Source: Thioclava sp. GXIMD2076 (GTDB taxonomy: Bacteria; Pseudomonadota; Alphaproteobacteria; Rhodobacterales; Rhodobacteraceae). From it: a stretch of DNA of 64,000 bases. The position numbers were made by a program, and so were the translations under genes. The stretch covers positions 1,477,001 through 1,541,000 of the forward strand of contig NZ_CP149932.1 in assembly GCF_037949795.1 (NCBI RefSeq), read 5' to 3'. The notes below the pieces were generated by a model. It made no database searches. It was not told the DNA's origin and saw nothing but the letters and a program-made list of their open reading frames with translations. Below, piece by piece: positions 17,033 through 25,800 of this stretch (positions are counted from its first letter, which is position 1; each line of letters begins with the position of its first letter).

Positions 17033-17069
17033 ACATCCCCTGCGGGGCTGTGAAGCCCAAGGCCGGCGT

Positions 17070-17519
17070 TCAGGCGCGGTCGGCGGTGTCGAGCCAGATC
17101 GTGATCGGGCCGTCATTGGTCAGGCTGACGGCCATATCGGCGGCAAAGATCCCGTTTTCCACAGGCAGATCCAGCTTGCGAAGCGCTTCGCTGAAATACT
17201 CGTAGAGATGTTTGCCGGTCTCGGGGGCGGCGGCGCTGGAAAATCCGGGCCTGTTGCCGGTGCGGGTATCGGCGGCCAGAGTGAACTGGCTGACCACAAG
17301 GCAGGCCCCGCCCACATCGCTGACCGAGCGGTTCATCTTGCCCGCCTCGTCCTTGAAGATGCGCAGCTTGGACACGCGGGCCGCGAGCTTCTCGGCCTGC
17401 ACTTCGGTATCTCCATCCATCGCGCAAACAAGCACCAGAAGGCCGCGCCCGATCTCGCCAGTGATCTGGCCGTCCACTTCGACCTTGGCGGAGGTGACAC
17501 GTTGGAGGAGTGCGCGCAT
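17070..17519 (-). CDS. dtd: D-aminoacyl-tRNA deacylase
   Basis: Dtd hydrolyses D-amino acids wrongly attached to tRNA. The 149-residue product has the two active-site motifs of the family: SQFTLAAD (about residues 79-86) and the Gly-cis-Pro segment [11 protein letters not shown] near the C-terminus. The [18 protein letters not shown]-terminus is typical. The start is at 17519; a longer frame to 17687 would be low-complexity. It lies on the same strand as tdk, with the 170-bp gap and inverted repeat in between. Confidence 0.95.
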   Translation of the reverse strand: MRALLQRVTSAKVEVDGQITGEIGRGLLVLVCAMDGDTEVQAEKLAARVSKLRIFKDEAGKMNRSVSDVGGACLVVSQFTLAADTRTGNRPGFSSAAAPETGKHLYEYFSEALRKLDLPVENGIFAADMAVSLTNDGPITIWLDTADRA

Positions 17520-17608
17520 GACGATGCCTTTCTGAGGGTTTTTCGGCAGCATAGCCACTCTGGCGCTGCCGTGCAGGCATTCTACGTCACTGTCGGGCGG
17601 AATACGAC

Positions 17609-18733
17609 CTAGCGGGCGATGTAGAAGAGCACCCCCGCCACCAGCGCGGCCAGGAGGGCGGCTAGCGCGATCTTCCATACCGACCATGGCCTGTCGCCGG
17701 ATACGACCCCTGTCTGGCCATTGACGATGAACCGGTAGCTCCGGCCCTGAAACCGGTAGGCGGCGGACCAGATCGGCAGCAGGATATGTTTGAAGGTCTC
17801 GTCATGGAATTGCGGATCCATCGCGCCAAGGCGCTGGGTATCGCCGCCGATATCGCGGCGGATATCGCTCTGGATCACCTGCAGCATCTTGGCCTGTGCC
17901 TGATGATGGGCCTCGGGGATCTCGACCGTATAGCTCTCGGCCGAGAAGCCTGCCAGAAAGCTCCCGTCATAGGCAGCCACCCGCGAGAGGTTCCACGGGT
18001 GCAGGCGCCCCACATGGTCATCGGGCAGCGAGCGGGCGGCATAGACCAGCACATCGTCGAAATCGCGCGCCACCTGCCCTGTAACGGGGGTCCAGCGGAT
18101 ACGGCGTTCCTGCTCTTCGCGCCGCACGGTCTGGCCGTTCTCGTTGACCGTGACCAGCCGTGTCTCGTAGTAATAATCGCCGCGCTGGCCGGAATAGCGG
18201 GTGCGCGAGCGCGCATCAAAGGTCCAGAATGGCGCATAGACGCCGGTCATGCGTCGCCCCTTGCGGGCAAACTCGGCAAGCCCGTTGGGGGCGAACCAGC
18301 GGCCCTTGAGCCATTTTGTCAGCGCCGCGCGGGCCTCGGTCTCGGTCACCGTAAAGGGCAGCACGCCTTGCGGCGCAAACTGGCGGGCCCCGCCCGCCTC
18401 GGCCACGATCGGGGTGGCACAGAACGGGCATTCCGTGGCCTGCTGGTCCGGTCCCAGCTCGATTTGGGCCGAGCAGTTGGGGCAGGACAGATGGCGCTGA
18501 CCTATGCTCTCGGTCTCCGGCAGACCCTGCACAAGCACCGGCGCAAGCGGCAGCTCGCGCAGCCCGCTCTCTCCGCGATGGGTGATGGCGGGAATGTCCT
18601 GCATATGGCCGCAATGGTCGCAGACCATCCGCGTCTCGCCCGGATTGAAGCGCAGATCGGCGCCGCAGGCTTCGCAGGGGTAGACGCTTGGCGTGTCGCG
18701 GCGCACGGCACGGGGGACTTGGGGGAGCTTCAT
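17609..18733 (-). CDS. Zinc-ribbon protein with C-terminal membrane anchor
   Basis: The 374-residue protein begins with two CxxC pairs ([21 protein letters not shown]), then two more ([19 protein letters not shown]), giving two treble-clef/zinc-ribbon units. A soluble middle follows, of the kind often annotated as TFIIB-type zinc ribbon or primosomal-protein N' like, with [20 protein letters not shown] and [25 protein letters not shown]. It ends in one transmembrane helix ([19 protein letters not shown]). Zinc-ribbon membrane proteins accompany SPFH proteins in stress operons such as B. subtilis pspA-ydjGHI; that parallel is inference. It is last in the leftward SPFH/TelA/XpaC unit, 26 bp after the SPFH gene. 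Confidence 0.8.
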   Translation of the reverse strand: MKLPQVPRAVRRDTPSVYPCEACGADLRFNPGETRMVCDHCGHMQDIPAITHRGESGLRELPLAPVLVQGLPETESIGQRHLSCPNCSAQIELGPDQQATECPFCATPIVAEAGGARQFAPQGVLPFTVTETEARAALTKWLKGRWFAPNGLAEFARKGRRMTGVYAPFWTFDARSRTRYSGQRGDYYYETRLVTVNENGQTVRREEQERRIRWTPVTGQVARDFDDVLVYAARSLPDDHVGRLHPWNLSRVAAYDGSFLAGFSAESYTVEIPEAHHQAQAKMLQVIQSDIRRDIGGDTQRLGAMDPQFHDETFKHILLPIWSAAYRFQGRSYRFIVNGQTGVVSGDRPWSVWKIALAALLAALVAGVLFYIAR

Positions 18734-18759
18734 GGCGGCGGGCCTCGTTCGGGGTGCGG

Positions 18760-19953
18760 TTACGCGCCCGGCGGCGGTGGCGGTTGGATGGTGAAGAGCT
18801 GCGCCAGTTCGGGGATCTCCTCGGCGGCGAGCCAGCCTGATTGTCCCGGCGCCCAGACAAGCGAGGCGCGGGTGAACTGCCCCTCCGCTTTCATCTGCGC
18901 CAGCTGCCCGCGCCCGAACGGCCCGAGCGTCTGGCCGTTCACCGCCATGTGCCAGACCTTCTCGACAGCCGGCGGGGGCGGAGGAGGCGGTGCGGCGGTG
19001 CCTTGGGGCGCGGGGGCTTGCCCCGGGGCAACGCCTTGCGGAGCCATCTGGCCCCAAGGGCCCGCCTGCGGGGCGGTATGTGCGGGTTGACCCCATGGCC
19101 CCCCCATCTGCTGGCCCATCGCCATGCCCATCCCCGCACCGAGCCCTGCCCCCATGGCAGCCCCCATACCGGCGGATGCTCCCGATCCGGGTTGGCCCAT
19201 GGCTTCTGCGGCATTGAACTGCATGTAACGGTTGAGATCGCCCACGATCCCCATCGAGGTCCGTTTGTCGAGCACTGTCTCCACCTCGGAGGGCAGCGAG
19301 ATGTTCTCGATATAGAATTCGGGCAGGCCCAGCCCGTATTCGGCAATCGTCGGTGCGATGGCCTCGGCCACCAGCTTGCCCAGATCGGCCGTATTGGCTG
19401 CCATGTCGAGCACGGGGATATTCGCGCCGGCCAGCGCGCGCGAGAATTCCTGCACGATAATATTGCGCAGCTGGTAGCTCACCTCATCGGCGGTAAACTC
19501 GCCGTCGGTGCCCACGATCTCGGTGATGAACTTGGCCGGATCGGTGACCCGCGCCGCATAGGTGCCGAAGGCCCGCAGCCGCACGGGGCCGAATTCGGGA
19601 TCGCGGGTGATCACCGGATTCTTGGTGCCCCATTTGAGATCGGTGAAGCGCGTCGTGTTGACGAAATAGATCTCGGACTGGAAGGGCGATTTGAAGCCAT
19701 GATCCCAGTGTTGCAGCGTCGTCAGGATCGGCATGTTGTTGGTTTCGAGGAGATAGAGGCCGGGGGTGAAGACATCGGCCAGCTGCCCCTCATGCACGAA
19801 GACGGCGGCCTGTCCCTCGCGAACGGTCAGTTTCGCGCCGTATTTGATGGCATGTCCCTGCCGCTCGAAGCGCCAGACCATCGTATCGCGGGTGTCATCC
19901 ACCCAAGAGATAACATCGATGAATTCTCCGCTGAGAAAGTCGAGAATACCCAT
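18760..19953 (-). CDS. SPFH/band 7 protein with C-terminal GYF_2-like domain
   Basis: The 397-residue protein has an N-terminal SPFH domain of the YdjI (virion core P4-like) type: VISWVDDTRDTMVWRF, then AVFVHEGQLADVFTPGLYLL and GTYAARVTDP. A Gly/Met/Pro-rich linker follows (about residues 250-320), then a short GYF_2-like domain (WHMAVNGQTLGPFGRGQLAQM ... WAPGQSGW, given in pieces). SPFH proteins oligomerise on membranes and organise microdomains or sense membrane stress; no transmembrane helix is visible, so attachment may be peripheral. The start is preceded by GGAGA. It sits between a DUF2927 lipoprotein gene and the zinc-ribbon gene. Confidence 0.88.
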   Translation of the reverse strand: MGILDFLSGEFIDVISWVDDTRDTMVWRFERQGHAIKYGAKLTVREGQAAVFVHEGQLADVFTPGLYLLETNNMPILTTLQHWDHGFKSPFQSEIYFVNTTRFTDLKWGTKNPVITRDPEFGPVRLRAFGTYAARVTDPAKFITEIVGTDGEFTADEVSYQLRNIIVQEFSRALAGANIPVLDMAANTADLGKLVAEAIAPTIAEYGLGLPEFYIENISLPSEVETVLDKRTSMGIVGDLNRYMQFNAAEAMGQPGSGASAGMGAAMGAGLGAGMGMAMGQQMGGPWGQPAHTAPQAGPWGQMAPQGVAPGQAPAPQGTAAPPPPPPPAVEKVWHMAVNGQTLGPFGRGQLAQMKAEGQFTRASLVWAPGQSGWLAAEEIPELAQLFTIQPPPPPGA

Positions 19954-20001
19954 GATCCGGTCTCCGCTTGTCGGTTTGGGGGAGGGCGCGCAGGCCCTCG
20001 T

Positions 20002-21021
20002 TCAGTCGTTCGGCATCAGCTCCGCGGCGACCTGCCGGATCACCGGCATGGCCTCGTCTTCCGACATGCCCGGACGCAGGCGCGGATCGTAGAGCATCTT
20101 CAGCATCAGCTCGTCCTGACGGGTCAGGCGGGCGAATTCCTCGTCATCATTGAAGATCGAGGGGCGCGCGCGGGGATAGTCATTGGCCAGCCCGAGACCC
20201 TGCGCCAGCTCCTCGTCATAGCAACTTTCGCGCATCGCATCGGGATGCTCGCCACGGATGATCGCGACCGCGCGCGAATAGTCCGAGCGGTCGCCCTCGG
20301 AAAAGGCAAACACCACGCAGAAGGTCGTGGTGGGCAGGTTGGTGATCGCATGGATCGAGCTCTCGTCGATGCCGGGCACCATTTTGCGCAACAGGTCCTG
20401 CGATTTCTCGCGCTCGTCCTCGTTCAGCACAAGGATCGAGAAATTACCGTTATCGGGAACAAGGCTGACCGGATGGCCGCTGGCACTGGCCAGTTTGCCG
20501 GCATAGGCGCGCACGGTGGCGGTGTCCTTGAGGCGTTCTTCTTCGGGGATCGAGGCCCCGAAATGCAGATCCATGCGCACCGGTTTTTCCCAGCGCCGCA
20601 GCTTCGACACGGTCGGTCTGGCAATGAAGGCGCCGTTGCGGTGCTCGTATTCGTCGTAGAGCGCCACATTGACGAAGTTATCAATCAACTGGTGCCGGTG
20701 GAAGGGCGCATCGCGCGGCGCGACATCGGTGCGCAGCAGCCCCTGCGCCAGAAGATTGTCCTGCACCTGCTGGAAATAGGCCGAAAGCGCGAGACTGTCC
20801 TGCGAGCGCGGCGCGACCTTGGGTGGGCCGGAGGATTTCGGGGGGGCCAGAAGCGGGCGCGGCGTCGCGCGCGGTGCCTGTGCCGAGCCGTCCATTCCGG
20901 GCAGGTTCGAGCAGCCGAGCACCGCCAGCAGGCAAAGGCCGAGCCCTGCGATGCGCAGCCTCGGGCCGTGTGATCCCGCAGGGATGCCCGATCTGGAGGG
21001 CGTGCTCGGGCCGGAGGTCAT
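20002..21021 (-). CDS. DUF2927-type lipoprotein
   Basis: The 339-residue protein has a lipoprotein signal: a hydrophobic core (AGLGLCLLAVLGC) with lipobox LAVLGC near residue 37, so it should be lipid-anchored facing the periplasm. The mature part has the DUF2927 hallmarks LIDNFVNVALYDEYE and KWEKPVR-like (RWEKPVRMDLHFG), and later RESCYDEELAQGLGLANDYPRARPSIFNDDEEFA (in pieces). Function is unknown. The start overlaps the stop of the TelA-like gene by 4 bp (ATGA), linking it to the membrane-stress-like unit. A short Pro-rich segment follows the lipid-attachment Cys. Confidence 0.85.
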   Translation of the reverse strand: MTSGPSTPSRSGIPAGSHGPRLRIAGLGLCLLAVLGCSNLPGMDGSAQAPRATPRPLLAPPKSSGPPKVAPRSQDSLALSAYFQQVQDNLLAQGLLRTDVAPRDAPFHRHQLIDNFVNVALYDEYEHRNGAFIARPTVSKLRRWEKPVRMDLHFGASIPEEERLKDTATVRAYAGKLASASGHPVSLVPDNGNFSILVLNEDEREKSQDLLRKMVPGIDESSIHAITNLPTTTFCVVFAFSEGDRSDYSRAVAIIRGEHPDAMRESCYDEELAQGLGLANDYPRARPSIFNDDEEFARLTRQDELMLKMLYDPRLRPGMSEDEAMPVIRQVAAELMPND

Positions 21022-22199
21022 GCTCGGGGGGCTCCTTTATCTGCGGAGCTGCGCGGGCTGCGGGCCGAGGCCAGTGTATCGCGCAGGCGGCCTTCCATCT
21101 GGACCAGCTCGGCTTCCGCCGCAGCGCGCTGGCGCTTGCCTTCGTCGGCGATCGAGAGGCTGTCCTCGATGGTGGCGATCAGCGTCTCGTTGGCCTGACG
21201 CACGGCAGCGATGTCGAAAACGCCGCGCTCCATTTCCTGCCGCACGGTCTGGTTGGCCTGACGCAGGTTCTCGGCATTGGCGGTCAGCAGTTCATTGGTC
21301 AGGTCATTGGCGGCCTTCACGGCACCTGCAGCCTCGGCCGAACGCTGGATGGTCACCGCCTGAGCCAGCTGGGTCTCCCACAGAGGCACGGTATTCACCA
21401 GCGTCGAGTTGATTTTCGACACCAGCGCCTTGTCGTTTTCCTGCACCAGCCGGATCGAGGGCAGCGATTGCATCGTCACCTGACGGGTGAGTTTGAGGTC
21501 ATGCACGCGGCGCTCCAGATCATCGCGGGCGGCACGGATATCGCGCAGCTCCTGCGCGCGGATCAGCTTGTCGGTCTCGCTGGCCTGCGCCACCTCGGCC
21601 TCTTTCGCGGGGATGATCTCGGCATCGGCCTGCGCCAGCTTGGCCTCGCCCGCCGCAATATAGAGCGCGAGCTCATCGTAGAATTTCAGCGTCTTGGTAT
21701 AGAGAAGATCGAGCGATTTTACATCCTTGAGCAGCTTCGTCTCATGGGACAGAAGCACATCGCTGATCTTGTCGATCTGGCCCTGGACCTCCTCGTAACG
21801 GGCGAGGAATTTGGCAAAGGGAGCGGCGCGTCCCATCAGCTTTTCCCACCAGCTCTGCTTGCGGCGCACATCCAGTTCACTGACCGAGAACCCGCGCAGG
21901 GTGGTCACGATATTGCGCAGGCTGTCGCCCGCAGGGCCGGTATCCTTGTTCTTCACATCGACCAGCATGGCCTGGCTGATTTCCTGCAGCTCGGACTGGG
22001 CGCGGGTGCCGAAACGTAGGATCGTGTTGGAATCGCTCAGATCCACCTCGTCCATGCGCGAGCGGATCTCGATGGCGGTCGGAGCCTCGGCGCCCTCGAG
22101 CGCCACGCCCACCTCCTGCGGATCAGGCAGCCGGATCGCGGCCACCTGTTCGATTTCGCTCACATTTTTGGCGGCGGCTTCGCGGGTCGTGTCGCTCAT
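21018..22199 (-). CDS. Toxic anion resistance (TelA/YaaN) family protein
   Basis: The 393-residue soluble protein is of the TelA family: FGTRAQSELQEISQAML, PAGDSLRNIVTTLRGF, the central WWEKLMGRAAPFAKFLARYEEVQGQID and long coiled-coil helices, ending with a helical QRAAAEAELVQMEGRLRDTL. TelA was linked to tellurite resistance in plasmids, but most chromosomal copies have no tellurite role shown; B. subtilis yaaN is such a homologue and lies beside xpaC, as here. It precedes the DUF2927 lipoprotein gene with a 4-bp overlap and follows the XpaC-like gene by 27 bp. A scaffolding role at the membrane is inference. Confidence 0.92.
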   Translation of the reverse strand: MSDTTREAAAKNVSEIEQVAAIRLPDPQEVGVALEGAEAPTAIEIRSRMDEVDLSDSNTILRFGTRAQSELQEISQAMLVDVKNKDTGPAGDSLRNIVTTLRGFSVSELDVRRKQSWWEKLMGRAAPFAKFLARYEEVQGQIDKISDVLLSHETKLLKDVKSLDLLYTKTLKFYDELALYIAAGEAKLAQADAEIIPAKEAEVAQASETDKLIRAQELRDIRAARDDLERRVHDLKLTRQVTMQSLPSIRLVQENDKALVSKINSTLVNTVPLWETQLAQAVTIQRSAEAAGAVKAANDLTNELLTANAENLRQANQTVRQEMERGVFDIAAVRQANETLIATIEDSLSIADEGKRQRAAAEAELVQMEGRLRDTLASARSPRSSADKGAPRA

Positions 22200-22226
22200 A
22201 GGATGGTCTCCTCAGGGCTTTCGGTG

Positions 22227-23129
22227 TCATTTATGCGCGGACGGAGGGGGCGGGGCAATGCCTTCCCGCTCCAGCCGTTCGCGCAGCACGTCGATTTCGA
22301 TCTCCAGCCCCTCGCGACCGCTCTCGATGAGCTGGCGCGATTTGGCGGTAAAATTGCGTTCGAGGTCATCGAGAAGGGTCTCGTAACCGGCCCGCGCCTC
22401 AGCGTCGCGCGTCTGGGCATATAGGTCGGCAAAGCGGATGGTCGCATCACGCGCGCCTTCGAGATAGAGCGTCAGATAGCGCCGCGCCGCGCGCAGATCG
22501 TTGGGGTCTTCCTCGACCGTGCGGAAGAGATCGCGGGCATGGGTGGCAAAGATCTCGACCCGCGCGGTCAGCTGGGGCGTGCAGGCGCGGGCGATGGCCT
22601 CGCGCATGGCGGCCAGATGCGCCTCGCCGGTGGCGATGGCCTCGGCGGCACGCTCCTGCTGGAATGGGTCGATGCCCTCGAGCCCCTTATCCTTCAGCGG
22701 GTCGATCCCGAAGGCCACGAGGCCCAGAACGGTGCCGATGAGGCCGCAGCCTATGGCGCCCGTCAGCCCCATCTCCTGCGCGCCGATCGCCAGCCCGAGG
22801 CCAAAGCCGAGGCTGCCCAGTATCTTGCGGGGAAGGGCGGGGCGGCGGGCCTTGCCACGCGCCTCATAGGCGGCTTGCGCTTTCAGCCCCTCGCGCAGCA
22901 AAAGCGCCGCACCCGCACAAAACCCAAAGCCCAGAATACCGCGTGCCAGTCCCACCGGCCCGTCGCCGAAAGCGCCAAAAAGGAAGGGCAGGGCACAGAC
23001 CGCCAGCCAGAAGGGGCGGCCCTCATAGGGGTGCTCGGGGCGGGGCAGCCGCTCGGTAGGGATGTCTTCCTGTCCGGCGCTGCGGGGCGGGGCATCGGGG
23101 CTGTATCTGCCAGAGAAACGGCGGGCCAT
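22227..23129 (-). CDS. XpaC-like membrane protein (5-bromo-4-chloroindolyl phosphate hydrolysis family)
   Basis: The 300-residue protein has a polar N-terminus, three or four hydrophobic segments (about residues 41-60, 62-80 and 105-140) and a long helical, charged C-terminal half (RVEIFATHARDLFRTVEEDPNDLRAARRYLTLYLEGA, in pieces; YETLLDDLERNFTAKSRQLI). This matches the XpaC family, named for hydrolysis of a chromogenic phosphate in B. subtilis but of unknown true activity. The adjacency with a TelA-like gene mirrors B. subtilis xpaC-yaaN. It begins 3 bp after a possible 27-residue hydrophobic peptide gene. Confidence 0.82.
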   Translation of the reverse strand: MARRFSGRYSPDAPPRSAGQEDIPTERLPRPEHPYEGRPFWLAVCALPFLFGAFGDGPVGLARGILGFGFCAGAALLLREGLKAQAAYEARGKARRPALPRKILGSLGFGLGLAIGAQEMGLTGAIGCGLIGTVLGLVAFGIDPLKDKGLEGIDPFQQERAAEAIATGEAHLAAMREAIARACTPQLTARVEIFATHARDLFRTVEEDPNDLRAARRYLTLYLEGARDATIRFADLYAQTRDAEARAGYETLLDDLERNFTAKSRQLIESGREGLEIEIDVLRERLEREGIAPPPPSAHK

Positions 23130-23132
23130 GGC

Positions 23133-23216
23133 TCAGACGCTGCCTGTTGCCGCGATCTTCAGCACCAGCGCCAGCATCAGCAGGAAGGCGATGCGCTGGA
23201 TGGCTTTTTGCGACAT
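23133..23216 (-). CDS. Possible 27-residue hydrophobic peptide
   Basis: A short frame just upstream of the XpaC-like gene encodes a peptide with a basic start and a hydrophobic helix (MSQKAIQRIAFLLMLALV), ending KIAATGSV. A purine-rich AGGGGGACCC lies directly before the ATG, and the stop is 3 bp from the next start, which suggests translational coupling. It could be a small membrane subunit of the unit or a leader peptide. It is too short to be sure from composition alone. Confidence 0.45.
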   Translation of the reverse strand: MSQKAIQRIAFLLMLALVLKIAATGSV

Positions 23217-23373
23217 GGGTCCCCCTAAACTTGCCCGAATGGTCATGGTGGTGCTCATCTTAAGCGGAGAATAGGTATTTCGGCACGTCTGTGCCAGAGG
23301 GGGATGGCAGAAAAGCGCCCATACGCAGGCGCTCTGTCATGACATCTGTATGAGCTATGGGGCCGGAACGACA

Positions 23374-23401
23374 AACGGCGCCAGATCTCTCTGGCGCCGT
23401 T
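23374..23401 (-). terminator. Hairpin after rluB
   Basis: AACGGCGCCAG and CTGGCGCCGTT form an 11-bp perfect stem around ATCTCT, 10 bp beyond the rluB stop. The T-run on the rluB side is poor (TTTGTCGTT), so termination strength is uncertain. Confidence 0.65.
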
Positions 23402-23411
23402 CGATGTTTAC

Positions 23412-25238
23412 TTATTCGCTGCGGGGCTTGCGCGGACCTTTGGAGCCAGAGCCGCGCGGTCCGTTGCTACGGGGGGCATCCCCACGGGGGCCGCCTTTGA
23501 AGCCGCCGCCCGGTTTGCCACCAAATTTCTTGTCACCGAAGGAACGGCCTTCGCCGCCTTCACGACGCGGACGGTCACCGAATTTCTTGTCCCCAAAAGA
23601 ACGGCCTTCGCCACCCTCACGACGCGGACGGTCGCCGAATTTCTTGTCACCGAAGGAACGGCCTTCGCCGCCTTCACGACGCGGACGGTCGCCGAACTTC
23701 TTGTCACCGAAGGAACGGCCTTCGCCGCCTTCACGGCGCGGGCGGTCGCCGAACTTCTTGTCACCGAAGGAACGGCCTTCGCCGCCTTCACGGCGCGGGC
23801 GGTCGCCGAACTTCTTGTCACCGAAGGAACGGCCTTCGCCGCCTTCGCGACGCGGACGGTCGCCGAACTTCTTGTCACCGAAGGAACGGCCTTCGCCGCC
23901 TTCGCGACGCGGACGGTCACCGAATTTCTTGTCACCGAAGGAGCGGCCTTCGCCGCCTTCACGGCGCGGGCGGTCACCGAACTTCTTGTCACCGAAGGAA
24001 CGGCCCTCGCCGCCTTCACGGCGCGGACGGTCGCCGAACTTCTTGTCGCCGAAGGAGCGGCCTTCGCCACCTTCACGACGCGGACGGTCGCCGAACTTCT
24101 TGTCACCGAAGGAACGGGTGTCGCTGCGATCTTCGCGCGGTGCGCTGCGCTTTTCGGGCGACCAGCGTTCCTTGCGCGGACGGTCCTCTCCCTCGGTGCG
24201 CGGTGCGCGCTCGGGACGGTCGCCACGGCCTGCGAAATCCTTCTGGCGGCCGAAGCTGCGCTCGGAAGTGCCACGGCCCTCGCCATCCTCGCGGTCGAAG
24301 CGTTTCGGGCCACGGTCCCCGAATTTCTTGTCGCCAAATTTCTTGTCACCGAAGCTGCGGCCCCCGCGGTCGCCGCGATCACCACGGTCACCGAACCTGC
24401 CGCGCGGGCGCTCGCCATCATCGCGACGACCCGCAGATTTGCTGCGGTCGGCGGGTTGGGCGTTGGGCGTGTCTTCCAGAAGGCTTCCCAGCTGGTCATG
24501 GAGCACGCGGCGCTTGATTTCCACCACATCACCCGGTTGCATCTCGTTGAGGCGGAACGGGCCATAGCTTACGCGGATCAGGCGGTTCACGGTCATGCCG
24601 ATCTCGGTCATGGCGCGGCGGATCTCGCGGTTCTTGCCTTCGCGCAGGCCCACGGTCAGCCAGGCATTTGCGCCCTGCTGGCGGTCGAGAGTGATCTCCA
24701 TCGGCTGGAAATCCTCGCCATCGATGGTGATGCCGGCCCGCAGCGGGTTGAAGGTCTCGGGTGTCGGGCGGCCATTCACGCGCACGCGGTATTTGCGCAG
24801 CCAGCCGGTTTCGGGCAGCTCGAGGCGGCGCTTGAGGCCGCCATCATTGGTCAGAAGCAGAAGACCCTCGGAATTGAGATCGAGACGGCCGACATTGAGC
24901 ACACGCGGCATACCTTCGGGCATCTCGTCGAAGATCGTGCGGCGGCCCTGCTCGTCTTTCTCGGTGGTGACCAGACCCAGCGGTTTGTAATAGAGCCAGA
25001 CACGGGTTTCCTGCGGCGCGTCGATGGGTTTGCCGTCGATGGTAACCTTGTCCTTGGGCGTGACATCAAGAGCGGGTGAGGCCGCCTGTTTGCCATTGAC
25101 CGCCACGCGGCCTGCGAGGATCAGCTTTTCCGCATCGCGGCGCGAGGCCACGCCCGAGCGCGCGATAACCTTGGCGATACGTTCGCCGGAAGAGGGCGTC
25201 GTATCCGGTTTCGGCGTGTTGTTGGAATCATTGGTCAT
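23412..25238 (-). CDS. rluB: 23S rRNA pseudouridine synthase RluB with long repetitive C-terminal tail
   Basis: The first 245 residues are an S4 domain (RIAKVIARSGVASRRDAEKLI, in part) followed by an RsuA/RluB-type pseudouridine synthase with GRLDLNSEGLLLLTNDG carrying the catalytic Asp and VGLREGKNREIRRAM. RluB modifies the loop of 23S helix 80. The remaining 360 residues are low-complexity and rich in Arg, Gly, Asp, Lys and Phe. They include ten perfect or near-perfect copies of the 19-mer RSFGDKKFGDRPRREGGEG plus a partial one. Tails rich in these residues occur in alphaproteobacterial RluB and resemble RNA-binding or condensate-forming segments, though this tail is unusually long. It is a single gene facing away from tadA. 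Confidence 0.93.
   Translation of the reverse strand: MTNDSNNTPKPDTTPSSGERIAKVIARSGVASRRDAEKLILAGRVAVNGKQAASPALDVTPKDKVTIDGKPIDAPQETRVWLYYKPLGLVTTEKDEQGRRTIFDEMPEGMPRVLNVGRLDLNSEGLLLLTNDGGLKRRLELPETGWLRKYRVRVNGRPTPETFNPLRAGITIDGEDFQPMEITLDRQQGANAWLTVGLREGKNREIRRAMTEIGMTVNRLIRVSYGPFRLNEMQPGDVVEIKRRVLHDQLGSLLEDTPNAQPADRSKSAGRRDDGERPRGRFGDRGDRGDRGGRSFGDKKFGDKKFGDRGPKRFDREDGEGRGTSERSFGRQKDFAGRGDRPERAPRTEGEDRPRKERWSPEKRSAPREDRSDTRSFGDKKFGDRPRREGGEGRSFGDKKFGDRPRREGGEGRSFGDKKFGDRPRREGGEGRSFGDKKFGDRPRREGGEGRSFGDKKFGDRPRREGGEGRSFGDKKFGDRPRREGGEGRSFGDKKFGDRPRREGGEGRSFGDKKFGDRPRREGGEGRSFGDKKFGDRPRREGGEGRSFGDKKFGDRPRREGGEGRSFGDKKFGGKPGGGFKGGPRGDAPRSNGPRGSGSKGPRKPRSE
23536..24117 (-). repeat. 57-bp tandem minisatellite inside rluB
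   Basis: Ten consecutive 57-bp units plus a partial unit encode the 19-residue repeat of the RluB tail. Units differ only at a few third-codon positions (for example GAC/GGC within the ACG-CGG-ACG arginine block and TTC/TTT), so expansion was recent. Unit number is expected to vary between strains. Confidence 0.9.
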
Positions 25239-25340
25239 GGCAGGCGGCTCCCGAGGCGGTCTTGAAGGCGCCTCTCTATAGTGTCTTATCTCCTGTGGGA
25301 AGAGCCTTGCACGAGAGAAGCGAAACGGCCAAGAGAAGAT

Positions 25341-25793
25341 ATGTTCAGAAGTTTCATGGATCAGGCGCTGGAGGAGGCGCGGGCGGCCGCTTTGCGCGGC
25401 GAGGTGCCGGTCGGGGCGGTGATCGTTGCGCCATCGGGGCAGGTGGTGGCACGCGCCGGAAACCGCACCCGCGAGCTATGCGATCCGACCGCCCATGCCG
25501 AGGTGCTGGCCATCCGCGAGGCCTGCCGGAAGGTGGGATCGGAGCGGCTGGTGGGGCATGATCTCTACGTCACGCTGGAGCCATGCCCGATCTGCGCGGG
25601 CACGATCGCGGCGGCGCGGATCCGGCGGCTCTATTATGGCGCCGCAGATGTCAAATCGGGCGGTGTGGCGCAGGGCGCGCGGGTATTCTCGCATCCGCAA
25701 TGCCATCATGCGCCCGAGATCTATGACGGTTTGGCCGCCGCCGAGGCCGAGGCGCTTCTGAAGGGGTTCTTTGCGGCGCGGCGGGACGGGTAG
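25341..25793 (+). CDS. tadA: tRNA adenosine(34) deaminase
   Basis: TadA converts A34 to inosine in tRNA-Arg(ACG), allowing it to read CGN codons. The 150-residue product has the zinc/catalytic motif HAE at residues 52-54 (DPTAHAEVLAIREA) and P-C-P-I-C with Cys82 and Cys85, and LYYGAADVKSGGV. The start at 25341 is preceded by AGAGAAG; an upstream ATG at 25281 would add a non-homologous 20 residues. It lies divergently from rluB. A conserved downstream element begins 8 bp after the stop. Confidence 0.94.
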   Translation: MFRSFMDQALEEARAAALRGEVPVGAVIVAPSGQVVARAGNRTRELCDPTAHAEVLAIREACRKVGSERLVGHDLYVTLEPCPICAGTIAAARIRRLYYGAADVKSGGVAQGARVFSHPQCHHAPEIYDGLAAAEAEALLKGFFAARRDG

Positions 25794-25800
25794 CGGGAGC

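Noticed and set aside
18841..20973. 710-codon plus-strand frame opposite the SPFH and DUF2927 genes
   Set aside because: Antisense of two well-supported genes; low-complexity Gly/Arg composition and no homology.
23536..24117. Possible CRISPR array
   Set aside because: The 57-bp units are head-to-tail without unique spacers and encode a regular protein tail in frame. No cas genes are present.
23350..24567. Long open frame (405 codons) on the plus strand opposite rluB, rich in Pro, Ser and Arg
   Set aside because: It exists because the 57-bp repeat of rluB has no stops in this frame. Composition is simply the antisense of the repeat and there is no ribosome site.
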